64,000 nucleotides of DNA, from contig NZ_ALVY01000225.1 of assembly GCF_000332035.1 (NCBI RefSeq), forward strand, positions 22,413-86,412, written 5' to 3'. Source of the stretch: Gloeocapsa sp. PCC 73106 (GTDB lineage Bacteria; Cyanobacteriota; Cyanobacteriia; Cyanobacteriales; Gloeocapsaceae). The translations under genes were made by a program, and so were the position numbers. Within the stretch, counting starts at the first letter, position 1, and each line of letters opens with the position of its first letter. Shown piece by piece: positions 6,217 to 15,165 of the stretch. The notes beneath the pieces were generated by a model. The model made no database searches. It was not told the origin of the DNA and was given only the letters and a program-made list of their open reading frames with translations.

Positions 6217-7677
6217 TTAGGATAGGGATGTTAAGCCGTATTTAGTGACCAAAGTCGCTAGTGTTTCTGTTGCTTCAACCCTATTTTTCGCTAAATCAGC
6301 AAATTCGAGAAAACGCTTAAATTCTTTGCGCAGCAGATTTCTCTCCATATCCAAGACTTCCCTATCTACCTCTGGCGGCACAACTATCATATCAAAAAGA
6401 TTAGCCTGTTGTTTCTGAGGATGAGGACGTAAAATTCTGCCACGACGTTGAATAAATTGACGAGGATTACCAGTACTAGCTAGAATAACCGCGTGTTGAA
6501 TACAGGGAATATCTACCCCTTCATCGAGACAGCGGATCGCTACTAAACCCTGTAACTCTCCCTTTTCGAATTGTTGTTGCAGTTTTTCTCTCTCAGCTAC
6601 GGGAGTCTCAGCGGTATAGGTATTAACCCGGTAACCCAAATCTCTCCCTAAAATCCGGGTAACTGCGGCTAATTGACGCCGATAATTACTACTACCGGAT
6701 TCTACAGAACCATCTCCACAATAAAATAAAGTATGATTGGTATCTAGACGATCCTGCATTAACTCGTAGAGTGCTGGTAACTTATTGGTTGCCGCCCCAA
6801 TTAAGCGCGATCGCCGCATCAACAAAGAGGTCAAAGTCTCGTTATCACTCCAGCTCTTGTTTTGACTAATCGCCCAACCAATGCGCTGAGTTAACTTCCC
6901 GTAGATCAAGCTTTCTGGTGGTGTCAATTCCACCAAAATAGGATAATAGTTGTAGGGTACCAAAGCACCCTTAGTAATAGCGTCAGCGAGGGTAAATTCT
7001 GGTTGTAGAATCGCACCAAAATATTCCATTATTGAATCTGTACCCTCTTCGTCGAAATATCGCTCTGGTGTAGCCGATAAACCTAAACGCAAGCCTATAT
7101 GACTCGGTAGACAAGCTTCTAAACGAGGAGCTCCCAGATTGTGCACTTCATCTCCTACGATTAAACTGCGATCGGGGAAAAAACCAAGCTGTGATTGAAA
7201 ACCTTCGCTAATAAAAGTAGAATTAGTCGTGATGATGGTCAAAAATGGCTGTTGCTGCGCCAAAACACCGTATAGTTGTCCCGCTAAATCATTTTGCCAG
7301 TTGTAAACGCTTTCAAAGGCTAAAATGGGGTTAAGATTGAAGCGTTGACATTCCTTAGCCCATTGACTGACGAGATGACGATAAGGACAGATAACTAAGA
7401 GTACTTGTAAATTAATTTGACGATAAAGTTCCGTGGCGATCGCCAAAGCAGTAATAGTCTTACCGCTTCCTGTAGCCATTTTCAGAGTACCCCTACCCCG
7501 GTGACGCAACCAATTAGCCACCGCTTGACGCTGATAATCGCGCAATTGTAGGGATTGGGGTAAACGAGGATAGTTGGGTCTAATATTGTAGCTAGAAACC
7601 GACTCAGCGAGCTTTTGCTGTAAATATCCTTGAGCGAGTTTTTGCCAATCTATACTTTGAAGATCTAAACTACTCAT
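6217..7677 (-). CDS. DEAD/DEAH-box (superfamily 2) DNA helicase
   Basis: 486 residues with the SF2 motifs in order: Q-like LRDYQRQAV (45-53), Walker A ATGSGKT (68-74), motif Ia-type LVICPYRHLVSQW, DEVH box (176-179), SAT motif (201-203) and motif VI QFIQRRGRILRP near the C-terminus. The layout matches bacterial XPB/RadD-like repair helicases rather than RNA helicases (a DEVH rather than DEAD box, and no basic tail). It is the last gene of a reverse-strand operon and starts inside the end of the 53-residue membrane protein gene (8-base overlap), so translation is likely coupled. Confidence 0.85.
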   Translation of the reverse strand: MSSLDLQSIDWQKLAQGYLQQKLAESVSSYNIRPNYPRLPQSLQLRDYQRQAVANWLRHRGRGTLKMATGSGKTITALAIATELYRQINLQVLLVICPYRHLVSQWAKECQRFNLNPILAFESVYNWQNDLAGQLYGVLAQQQPFLTIITTNSTFISEGFQSQLGFFPDRSLIVGDEVHNLGAPRLEACLPSHIGLRLGLSATPERYFDEEGTDSIMEYFGAILQPEFTLADAITKGALVPYNYYPILVELTPPESLIYGKLTQRIGWAISQNKSWSDNETLTSLLMRRSRLIGAATNKLPALYELMQDRLDTNHTLFYCGDGSVESGSSNYRRQLAAVTRILGRDLGYRVNTYTAETPVAEREKLQQQFEKGELQGLVAIRCLDEGVDIPCIQHAVILASTGNPRQFIQRRGRILRPHPQKQQANLFDMIVVPPEVDREVLDMERNLLRKEFKRFLEFADLAKNRVEATETLATLVTKYGLTSLS

Positions 7678-7831
7678 TGCCTCTGTTTTTACGTACTCTT
7701 AAACCTTTGCCGAGATAAGCTAAAACAAAAGTCACCAAGACCATCATACTCCAATTAAAAAAATAATTGGTACCAGTGACCGTTATTATTAGTAATAATG
7801 CTAGCAAACCGTATTTTACTTTTGTTGACAT
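7670..7831 (-). CDS. 53-residue two-helix membrane protein
   Basis: ATG at 7831, TAG at 7670-7672. The product starts MSTKVKYGLLALLLIITVTG, has a second hydrophobic stretch WSMMVLVTFVLAYLG, and ends in a basic tail (KGLRVRKNRGNE), giving two transmembrane helices with positive residues at both ends. It overlaps the 3' end of the monooxygenase by 16 bases and the 5' end of the helicase by 8 bases, an arrangement only explained by co-translation. Such embedding, plus the hydrophobic pattern, argues that it is real. No family recognised. Confidence 0.6.
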   Translation of the reverse strand: MSTKVKYGLLALLLIITVTGTNYFFNWSMMVLVTFVLAYLGKGLRVRKNRGNE

Positions 7832-9186
7832 AATTGCTCTTCTATATCTCTACCATAAACTTCGTTCAGGAAACTCTCCCACTTTTGTTTTTCCCAGCGA
7901 TGATTTTCCATCGTTCCTGTTTGCACTTTTACCATAAAGGGACGACGTAATTCTTCATATTGGTTAAATGATTGAGTAATCGCTGCTAAGTTATCCAGGT
8001 CATTATTTTTGATAATTTTAGATAAGATTGTGCCAATTAATGCGGCGTCTTCTAAACCTTGGTTTGCTCCCTGGGCTGTAAAAGGTGGCATTCCATGGGC
8101 TGCATCTCCTACTAAAACTAAGCGTTCTTGACTCCAGATAGGGTTAGATACAGGTATATTAGCTGGATGAATATAGTAGGGGCGACGAATTAGTTTTTCA
8201 TAATTTGAGAGTTCAAGTATTTCTGTTAAAGCTGGTGAAAAGTTATGTCGTTTTAAAATATTGATAACTGACCTAACGGTTTTTGGGGGTGATTGATTTT
8301 CTATTAGTTCCAAATCCAGAGAAAGATGACATAAATAACCGAGACTATTTTCTTTTCTATGAACTAAAATTAGACTAACTAAATCTAATTCTTTGTAGTC
8401 AGCCTGGATAGTCACCATTCTCTGACCTTGCCAATATTGCGATTCTAACTGTTGAATTAAATCAGCAGAAACATTATCTATTTCTAGACAACCCAAAGCA
8501 CTAAAACCAGAATATTGGGGATTTGCCCAGGGTTCTAAGTCAGAATTGGTATAAATTAGTTTTCTGAGTGTAGAATTAATACCATCTGCAGCTACTACTA
8601 ATTTGGCTTCAAACTGCTTGTGAGTTAAATTTTCAGCAACGGGATTGACTTCTGTTGTAGCTGTCATTTCCCAATGAGCAAAGGGATTGGCGGGACTTTC
8701 TGTATCACAGAGGCAATCTATAACTATAGAGTTGGTTGTTTGGGTAAAATTAACGCAACGGTGATTAATCTCGATCATTTCTCGAGGGAGTAAATTTCTT
8801 AAAATAGTTTGTAATTGATACCAGCTAATAGAAATCCTTCCTTCACCGTAACGCTCATACCAGTGGTCAAAATCTAGACGGATAGAACGCAGAGTTTCCC
8901 CTTGTAGGTTTTTATAGTGCCATAAATTAGGTCCACCTTTGGGAAGTTGCATAAAATTTAAACCAGTCTGTTTAATCTGTTGATATGCTTCTTCTGCAAT
9001 AACTTTGAGAGATTTAAAACCGTTGGGGAGGAGATCAACTATTTGTCCGACTTGACGAAAACTGCGAGTTTGGTCGATGACTAGGATGTTTTTAATACCA
9101 CGTGTGTAGAGGGCGATCGCGGTTGCCAATCCGACAGGTCCTGCTCCAACGATCAAAACATCGTATACTTTATTATCTGATGTCAT
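7816..9186 (-). CDS. FAD-dependent aromatic-hydroxylase-type monooxygenase
   Basis: 456 residues from ATG 9186, preferred over the longer frame (9243) because AGGAAAA lies 6-12 bases upstream and the FAD-binding GAGPVG follows promptly. Three flavoprotein hydroxylase signatures are present: Rossmann VYDVLIVGAGPVGLATAIAL, the DG motif AADGINSTLRKL, and the GD motif VLVGDAAHGMPPFTAQGANQ. This is the PHBH/UbiH fold; the substrate cannot be told (quinone, carotenoid or aromatic). First gene of an operon with the small membrane protein and the helicase, and 60 bases downstream of glf. Confidence 0.85.
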   Translation of the reverse strand: MTSDNKVYDVLIVGAGPVGLATAIALYTRGIKNILVIDQTRSFRQVGQIVDLLPNGFKSLKVIAEEAYQQIKQTGLNFMQLPKGGPNLWHYKNLQGETLRSIRLDFDHWYERYGEGRISISWYQLQTILRNLLPREMIEINHRCVNFTQTTNSIVIDCLCDTESPANPFAHWEMTATTEVNPVAENLTHKQFEAKLVVAADGINSTLRKLIYTNSDLEPWANPQYSGFSALGCLEIDNVSADLIQQLESQYWQGQRMVTIQADYKELDLVSLILVHRKENSLGYLCHLSLDLELIENQSPPKTVRSVINILKRHNFSPALTEILELSNYEKLIRRPYYIHPANIPVSNPIWSQERLVLVGDAAHGMPPFTAQGANQGLEDAALIGTILSKIIKNNDLDNLAAITQSFNQYEELRRPFMVKVQTGTMENHRWEKQKWESFLNEVYGRDIEEQLCQQK

Positions 9187-9245
9187 AATATTTTCCTGAT
9201 GTGAACCAAAGGCGCAGTTTACCCGCGCCCTGTTTGTTAACACTA

Positions 9246-10358
9246 CTAGCTGACGCCCAACTCTTGTTTAGCCGCTGTTAAAGCGCTTGCTATAACTTGG
9301 TGCATATCGTAGTACTTATACTGCGCCAAACGCCCACCAAAGATCATGTTTTTTTCTTGGAGTTGTAAATCTTGATACTGTTTGAGCATGGTTTTATCCT
9401 CCTCAAAATTAACGGGATAATAGGGCGCGTCGTTGTCAACTTGTGAATATTCCCTGATGATTACTGTTTCGGATGGTTTATGGGTTTTTTCTAAGTGTAG
9501 GTGTTTTGGTTCATGGATACGAGTGTAGGGAATTTCTGCATCTGCGTAGTTCATTACCGATGTACCTTGGTAGTCTTCAAGTGGCACGTGATCCATCTCA
9601 AATCTGACGGATCGCCAATTTAAGCTTCCAAACTGATAATCAAAGTAGCGATCGATTGGTCCAGTGTAAACGACTTTTTCACGACACTGATCTCGCCAGT
9701 AAGATTGATCCTCAAAAAAATCTATCCCTAACTCCACGGGAATACCCTCAAGCATCCTGGTAAAGATGGGTGTGTAACCCTCTAGAGGTATGCCCTGATA
9801 TATGTCGTTAAAATAAGAGTCATGATAGGAATTACGCACGGGTAGCCGTGTAATAATGCTCGCGGGTAGTTTAGTCGGATCGCAACCCCATTGCTTCATG
9901 GTATAGCCTTTGATAAAAGCTTCGTAGAGATCTTTACCAATTAAACTAATCGCTTTTTCTTCTAAATTACTGGGATTAGAAATGTCACCTCGTTTACTCG
10001 CTAGAAAATCCTCTACTTCTTTGGGTTTGAGATTTACTCCGTAAAAAGAGTTAACGGTACCCAAATTAATGGGCATGGAATAAACTTGATCTTTGTGAGT
10101 AGTTAAGACTCGATGTTGATAGCGATTAAATTCGGTAAACCGATTAATATAATCCCACAGAGGTTTATTGTTGGTATGGAAGATATGAGTGCCGTAAGCA
10201 TGGATATTGATTTCCGTATCTTCGTAATTATACGAGTAGCAGTTTCCTCCTATATGATCGCGCTTTTCCAAAACTATGACGCTTTTGCCATTTTCTCGGG
10301 CTTGTTGTGCAAAGACTGCGCCAAAAAAGCCACTACCCACTACTACATAGTCATACAT
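9246..10358 (-). CDS. glf: UDP-galactopyranose mutase
   Basis: 370 residues, the usual bacterial size. N-terminal FAD site VVGSGFFGAVFA, followed by ERRDHIGG-type EKRDHIGGNCYSY, and the signature HAYGTHIFHTNNKPLWDYI; PARIITRLPVR-like and the C-terminal FGGRLAQYKYYDMHQVI motif complete the mutase. It converts UDP-galactopyranose to UDP-galactofuranose for surface polysaccharide. It begins 10 bases after the stop of the predicted 3' exon of the GT61-type gene, so the two probably form an operon that was later interrupted by the group II intron. Confidence 0.95.
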   Translation of the reverse strand: MYDYVVVGSGFFGAVFAQQARENGKSVIVLEKRDHIGGNCYSYNYEDTEINIHAYGTHIFHTNNKPLWDYINRFTEFNRYQHRVLTTHKDQVYSMPINLGTVNSFYGVNLKPKEVEDFLASKRGDISNPSNLEEKAISLIGKDLYEAFIKGYTMKQWGCDPTKLPASIITRLPVRNSYHDSYFNDIYQGIPLEGYTPIFTRMLEGIPVELGIDFFEDQSYWRDQCREKVVYTGPIDRYFDYQFGSLNWRSVRFEMDHVPLEDYQGTSVMNYADAEIPYTRIHEPKHLHLEKTHKPSETVIIREYSQVDNDAPYYPVNFEEDKTMLKQYQDLQLQEKNMIFGGRLAQYKYYDMHQVIASALTAAKQELGVS

Positions 10359-10368
10359 GATGGTTTTC

Positions 10369-10407
10369 TTACTGGTGTTTACCTAAATAGTATTCTACTT
10401 TTCTATG
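10369..10407 (-). other. Predicted 3' exon of the intron-split GT61-type gene
   Basis: After the presumed intron end at 10408 the minus strand reads 12 sense codons (HRKVEYYLGKHQ) and then TAA at 10369-10371. Joined to GAC (12342-12344) in phase 0 it gives ...LDYMD-HRKVEYYLGKHQ. That the frame stays open to a stop just before glf supports this as the original C-terminus. It is an inference from the intron ends, not a demonstrated splice. Confidence 0.6.
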
Positions 10408-10449
10408 GTTGAGTCGAGAGAGGGTATTATCCCTCGTCCCTCTCAGTTA

Positions 10450-10483
10450 GAACTGTACGTGCGATTTTCATCGCATACAGCTC
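10450..10483 (-). ncRNA. Group II intron domain V catalytic hairpin
   Basis: 34-nt hairpin read on the minus strand. The lower stem GAGCTGTAT pairs with GTACAGTTC and the upper stem GCGAT with ATCGC around a GAAA tetraloop. An asymmetric bulge separates the two stems. This is the most conserved element of group II introns and is intact here, so the ribozyme could still be active even though its maturase is damaged. Confidence 0.9.
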
Positions 10484-10491
10484 CCGAATAT

Positions 10492-11802
10492 CTAGGCTTT
10501 TCCAGCCTTGCCCATGTGAGTCAATTGGTGACAACTCTGATGGACTGCTATTAGGTTATTTGGTTTCCAATTTTTATGGTTACCATCAACATGATGGAGA
10601 TGTACAGTTTCATCACTTGTGAGTTTTAGACCACATTGAGCACATGAATGGTTTTGCTTTTTCAAAGTTTTTGCGGTTGTTCCGTCATATAAGGCACTGT
10701 TTCTACTGGACCAGTATGTTAGGTCACCATCGTATGGGGATTTATTGCCCTTGACGTTTACAAATTTATTCTCCTTATATCCAATTGCTGGGAAGGCTTT
10801 ATTGACTAATCTTTCAGCTGAGTATCGATTGACTGTCTTCTGTTTAAGGAATACCTTGAATGCTCTATGGTTCATGCTCCATAATGAATATCTGGAGCCT
10901 TCCATTTTGCAATACTTGTGGTAGTTCCGCCATCCTCTGACAACTGATGCGAGTTTTTCTGCTTTTATTTGAGCACCATAGTTCGAGTTGTTGACGATAA
11001 ATTTAACTTTTCCACGAAAAGCCTTGAAGTTCTCCTCTGAGGGAATACTTCTAAACTTTCCATTGTTTGACTGGACGTAGAATCTCCACCCCAGAAAGTC
11101 AAACCCATCTGTTGTGGCTGTTACCTTCGTCTTCTTCTCACTGACTTTCATTCCTCGTTCTGCTAAAAATTCACTCACTTTTCTTAACAATTTATTCTCA
11201 TCTTCACCTGGTTTGAGAAAGAACACCATATCATCTGCATATCTAACACTTTGCCCGATGGATTCTATTCCATTCAGTGCTATATTGGCTAATAGCGGAC
11301 TAACAACGCCTCCTTGTGGCGTTCCTTGTTCGGGGAATTCTGGATTAATGCCTGCTTTCAAACATCTTCGTAGACCTCTGATGATGAAATCAGGTGCTAT
11401 AACCCGTGTCAGTATCGATTCATGGTTAATTCTATCAAAACACTTCTCAATGTCCAGTTCTAGAACTCTCTTCTCTAGCCCGTTTACCCTGCTGTTGAGA
11501 TTCAGAAAGATTATCTTCTGAGCATCATGGGCACTTCTTCCTGTTCTGAAGCCGTAGCTTCTTTCGTGGAAGGTTGCTTCGTGGGCTGGTTCTAGAGCGA
11601 ATTTAACTAGACATTGCCATGCTCTGTCTGCTATGGTAGGAATTTTCAATATCCGAGTTGTACCGTTCTTCTTAGGGATTGGTACTTCTCTTAATCCCTG
11701 GTGTTTCCAATCTTTAGCCTTTGTTTTAAGTTCTGCTTCCAGTTGAAACCTTTCCTCAAAATTCAGAGCTGTTTTACCGTCTACACCCGCAGTTTTCTTA
11801 CC
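10492..11802 (-). pseudogene. Group II intron reverse transcriptase/maturase, N-terminus frameshifted
   Basis: Open frame from GGT 11802 to the stop at 10492. It contains the RT palm (GTPQGGVVSP motif and catalytic YADD in VRYADDMVFF), the X/maturase domain (WRNYHKYCKMEGSRYSLWSM) and a C-terminal HNH nuclease (CAQCGL...HLHHVDGNHKNWKPNNL...SCHQLTH). Upstream a TAA at 11803-11805 interrupts the frame at the usual NKGKKTAGVDG motif; the other frame reads NK just before it, which fits loss of one G. A plausible original start (MIGKLNHSKSS..., ATG 11968) ends early and the expected RT0 region is missing. There is therefore no full-length maturase. Confidence 0.85.
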
Positions 11803-12311
11803 TTATTAAACATTTTCTGATATCCTTTTGGCAATTACGCCTCATCCTACCCGGTGCTTGGTTTTAGTCTACTCGTCTAGCTTACCCTGGGGACCAAGAG
11901 TCACCGTTTTTATTCGTTCCGTTTGTTTGATTGATTGACGACTTAGAGTGGTTCAATTTGCCTATCATCTTCTCAGAGAATACTAGTGTCATGGACGAAG
12001 CCTAGTGAGAATAGATGATGTGGTCATACTATATTTATTCAGATTAGTAGCCAGACTATAAGACACTTTTTTTAGAACCGGTTTACTCATATCGTCTCCC
12101 CATTAACGCCAGTGCGACCTATCTGCTTCGAGCCTCTGATTGCGTCCTGATGGCAGCTTCACTCTGTAGAATTCCGAGTCTACTCGGTGTGCCCAGGTCG
12201 GGAGTCACGTTTCTCTTCACGGGAGGGACTTCCACCCTCATCAAACAAACAGTTCAGAGTACTTGATGTTTTCTCTCCTCCGTACTCTGGAAGCCCATAC
12301 CTGTCTAGTTT

Positions 12312-13349
12312 CTAGACGTTCCTGGCTTCAACGAATCGCACGTCCATATAGTCTAAAGCCAGGCGTAAAGAGTCGAGATTAACTGTTATGGAAGCGTCGG
12401 CGAATTTTCGGGGATTCTCAGCTAATTCTGCTTCAGAAAAGGTTTCTGGCATTTGTCCCGTTACCCCACACCAGGTTCCCCCTACACAAGCTACGATATT
12501 TCTAATGCTGTAAACTACGTAGCCCGGATGGAAAATCTCGATAACTTTGACGCGACTCTGGTTAAACATCAAAGCCCCAAATGCGGCACCATGAATACCT
12601 ACGATGATTTCTGCGTGTTTACTAATTAACCATTGTTGTTCCATGGGTATATCTTCGTAGTAAACTTTTTTAAAGCCATAGTCTTTTAATAGGATTTCTA
12701 CTTCTGATTCGTTGGTGATTTTTCTGCTACCCTTGCGACCGATCAATACCCGTGGATAAATCTCGTATTGGTCTTTTGCGACTACTTTTTCAGCGTATAG
12801 TGGCAGAATTGAGCGATAAAATTTATCAGGAACGATCGCCTTGTTAAAATCTGTTGCTTTGATTAGTTTTCCCTGTACTTCTTTATCCGTAGTTAAAGCT
12901 GGTATTCCCATTAACTCACAAACTTTCAGAGTAAATTTTTTGGGCTCTTTATGCAAAATTACGTTGAGATTAGGATAACCATTGTTAGCTATATGTACCG
13001 CAACAGGCATAACATTAATGATCATATGAGCTACATTATCTTGGAAAATATAACGAGCGTCAAAAAAAACGCGATCGTCCTCTATTTTTAGAGGTGGGGT
13101 CAGCTTTTTATAATTTTTTAGCAAGAATTCCTTTTTCGAAGCCCCGACATAGTTAATAGAATCAGTGGTACCTTCAACTACTTGATACTCTATACCCGGT
13201 TGAATTGACTGATACTCAGGTCTATATATTTGTAAAATCCTGGGCGTCCAAGCGTCAGCTAAATAAGTGGGATAGCTGAACATTTTGGCTGCGGGGACTT
13301 CTAGTATTTCCCCTGGTATCTTGTTAATGGTCTCGTTCATTAGCTTCAT
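12312..13349 (-). CDS. DUF563 / GT61-type glycosyltransferase, 3' end interrupted by group II intron
   Basis: 345 residues as read through. The signature of the family is IIVGIHGAAFGALMF followed by VIEIFHPGYVVYS, with upstream NVILHKEP and LIGRKGSRKI. It probably adds a sugar in the cytoplasm to a surface polysaccharide, consistent with glf downstream. The last nine codons (after LDYMD) are intron sequence: GTGCG starts exactly after the GAC codon at 12342-12344. Without splicing the protein is therefore nearly complete with a replaced tail; with splicing it would end HRKVEYYLGKHQ. No signal peptide. Confidence 0.8.
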   Translation of the reverse strand: MKLMNETINKIPGEILEVPAAKMFSYPTYLADAWTPRILQIYRPEYQSIQPGIEYQVVEGTTDSINYVGASKKEFLLKNYKKLTPPLKIEDDRVFFDARYIFQDNVAHMIINVMPVAVHIANNGYPNLNVILHKEPKKFTLKVCELMGIPALTTDKEVQGKLIKATDFNKAIVPDKFYRSILPLYAEKVVAKDQYEIYPRVLIGRKGSRKITNESEVEILLKDYGFKKVYYEDIPMEQQWLISKHAEIIVGIHGAAFGALMFNQSRVKVIEIFHPGYVVYSIRNIVACVGGTWCGVTGQMPETFSEAELAENPRKFADASITVNLDSLRLALDYMDVRFVEARNV

Positions 13350-13405
13350 TCGATTTTTTAAGGGTAATATAGCTCTAACGGTAGGCTTTTAGCAATGATT
13401 GGACA

Positions 13406-14551
13406 TCAAGAAGGAGGTTGAATTTCCGTGATAACTTGTCCAGAGCGATCGCCTGTCACTACTATATTATTATTTTGGATCGTACCCACAGCCCGATCTC
13501 CTGTCAGATGTATATAAGGCTCAACTTGTTCATATATCACATTTTCTCTGGCTTCCACTTCCTGGGTATTAATCGACCAAATTAGTTCAGAAGCGGACAA
13601 TTTAGAGCGCTTAAGTTGATTTTGTCCCTGTACATCCCCCTGTAGATGAGCGATTTCCTGGTCAAGATCTAGATAGCCTCGATTGGCTATTATAATTAAT
13701 TCTTGTTCCTGATGAATTATTTCCACGGGTTGATCCGCAATCACTGTACCTTCTTGATAATTCCAAATGATTGAATTACTAGTGATTTGTACCGAGGGTT
13801 TCCAGGAAGTCAACTTGACGTTCTGTTTGAATTTGGCTTGATGTAATTGCAAGTCTACTTCTAACTCTTCAGCCACAACTTTTTCAGTGATCACTTCAGC
13901 TTGATCGTAACGAACTATTTCTAGAAGTGCTTTGACTGAGAGAGTCTGAGCTTTTAGGTTCCAACGTAATTCCGATGAACGAAATTGCACAGAGTTTTCT
14001 TGATTATCAGCTATAACATCACCAATTAGTTCTAATTCCTGTTGATCACCATAATATTTAGCCGTTTTAGCCTTGATGTTTAGCTCTGGATGTTGACCCG
14101 CTAAATTTCCTGTCAAGATTAATAGATTTTGTCGTGGATACCAAGTTAATTCATCAGCTTTAAGTACGGTTCCATTGCGTACATCTTTAGCAATTACGTT
14201 CTCTTTTAAAATAACTACCTCACCATCTTCGAAGACTTCTCCTTTCTCGGCTGTTAAGTAGATAGCGAGTTGATCGTCTTGCCAAAAATTGCCAATCACT
14301 TCCTCTAAATAAGCGAACTGGCGATCTGGACTATATTTAGTCTCGCGAGATTTAATTTTCCAGAGTGTTTTCCCCTCAGGATTGGCTTGTTCTAAAATCG
14401 CGTTGTTTAAAGTCAAACTACTTTCTGAGACGGGGGGACTTACTTCGGTTACTGCTGGTGTTTCTGAGATTGTTGGGCTTTGACAAGCGCTCAAAAACAG
14501 TAAAAGCAATAATAACCCAGGTTGAGTCCCGTGGCAATTTTTTAAATTCAT
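13406..14551 (-). CDS. LptC-type LPS export lipoprotein
   Basis: 381 residues. Lipoprotein signal: hydrophobic run then lipobox LSAC with Cys at 23. The rest consists of repeated OstA/LptC-like beta-strand modules (KGEVFEDGEVVILKENVIAK, ADELTWYPRQNLLILTGNL, IKAKTAKYYGDQQELELIGDV), longer than E. coli LptC as is usual in cyanobacteria, where LptC contains two beta-taco regions. Expected to receive lipopolysaccharide from LptB2FG at the inner membrane and pass it to the periplasmic bridge. Divergent from the next gene. Confidence 0.8.
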   Translation of the reverse strand: MNLKNCHGTQPGLLLLLLFLSACQSPTISETPAVTEVSPPVSESSLTLNNAILEQANPEGKTLWKIKSRETKYSPDRQFAYLEEVIGNFWQDDQLAIYLTAEKGEVFEDGEVVILKENVIAKDVRNGTVLKADELTWYPRQNLLILTGNLAGQHPELNIKAKTAKYYGDQQELELIGDVIADNQENSVQFRSSELRWNLKAQTLSVKALLEIVRYDQAEVITEKVVAEELEVDLQLHQAKFKQNVKLTSWKPSVQITSNSIIWNYQEGTVIADQPVEIIHQEQELIIIANRGYLDLDQEIAHLQGDVQGQNQLKRSKLSASELIWSINTQEVEARENVIYEQVEPYIHLTGDRAVGTIQNNNIVVTGDRSGQVITEIQPPS

Positions 14552-14596
14552 ACTTTGTTAAAATTAGGAAACTGTTACTCGCCTAAACTCAATTTT

Positions 14597-15163
14597 ATGC
14601 TACTCAAGCTTGACAAGATCTTGTTTATCTGCAGTTGTACTTATTTATTGGCTGCGGTCAGTTGGGTAATGAGTCGCAATCCCTCAGCTCAAGCGCCTAA
14701 TTCCCAGGAGCAATTTATTACCTATCTACAAGATGCTTTGGTCAGAATTGAGCGCCATCAACCTCTAGATGAGTCGTCAGAGATAGCTCAACAACCAGAT
14801 GTTACTACCAGAGGGTTAGAACGAGTATATATTCCTCTTTATCAACCTCCGAAAATTATTAATCCTACTCCTGCTTCTGTCTCGGAAACCCTTCCCCCAC
14901 CACCATCAGTTTTACCACCTGTAGCTACCGAGCCCGTTTTAACTTCCAGACCAGAAAACAAGGTAAACTGTACTTTGGTAGGATTATTGGAATCGGAACA
15001 AGGGGCGATCGCTTTGTTTCAGCACGATGGGATCACCGAAAGAGTAGAAATTGGTCAGAAAATACCTGGTAGTGGCTGGATTTTACAAGATGTCATTAAT
15101 AATCAAGCTATACTTCAACAAAATACCCAAGTTAAATCTATTTCTGTAGGACAAACTTTTTAA
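14597..15163 (+). CDS. GspC/PilP-like pilus or secretion assembly protein
   Basis: 188 residues from ATG 14597, chosen because the hydrophobic anchor LLKLDKILFICSCTYLLAAV follows directly; the longer frame (14555) only adds a polar lead. The anchor is followed by a proline-rich linker (PPPPSVLPPVATEP) and a C-terminal domain VNCTLVGLLESEQGAIALF ... VEIGQKIPGSGWILQDV that has the HR/PilP fold pattern: short strands, a G-rich turn and an ERVEIGQKIPG motif. This recalls the inner-membrane alignment proteins of type II secretion and type IV pili. Followed 2 bases later by the TIGR04376 gene. Confidence 0.6.
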   Translation: MLLKLDKILFICSCTYLLAAVSWVMSRNPSAQAPNSQEQFITYLQDALVRIERHQPLDESSEIAQQPDVTTRGLERVYIPLYQPPKIINPTPASVSETLPPPPSVLPPVATEPVLTSRPENKVNCTLVGLLESEQGAIALFQHDGITERVEIGQKIPGSGWILQDVINNQAILQQNTQVKSISVGQTF

Positions 15164-15165
15164 AT

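Larger units (their letters stand above)
10408..12341 (-). mobile_element. Group II intron, about 1.93 kb, with damaged maturase ORF
   Basis: Minus strand. It starts with the canonical GTGCG at 12341 and shows a conserved domain I block (GATGAGGGTGGAAGTCCC near 12245). Domain V is a textbook 34-nt hairpin at 10450-10483 (GAGCTGTATGCGATGA... with a GAAA-like loop and ...GTACAGTTC), and domain VI follows (GAGAGGG/CCTCTC stem) with a candidate branch A seven bases before the end, giving ...CTCAAC at 10408. The encoded reverse transcriptase lies in domain IV. The insertion falls between codons of a glycosyltransferase-like gene. Confidence 0.85.

Noticed and set aside
10113..10412. Plus-strand 99-codon frame
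   Set aside because: Antisense of glf; no motif.
11114..11521. Plus-strand open frame of 135 codons
   Set aside because: It lies entirely within the reverse transcriptase gene on the other strand, and its product has no motif; a shadow of that gene.
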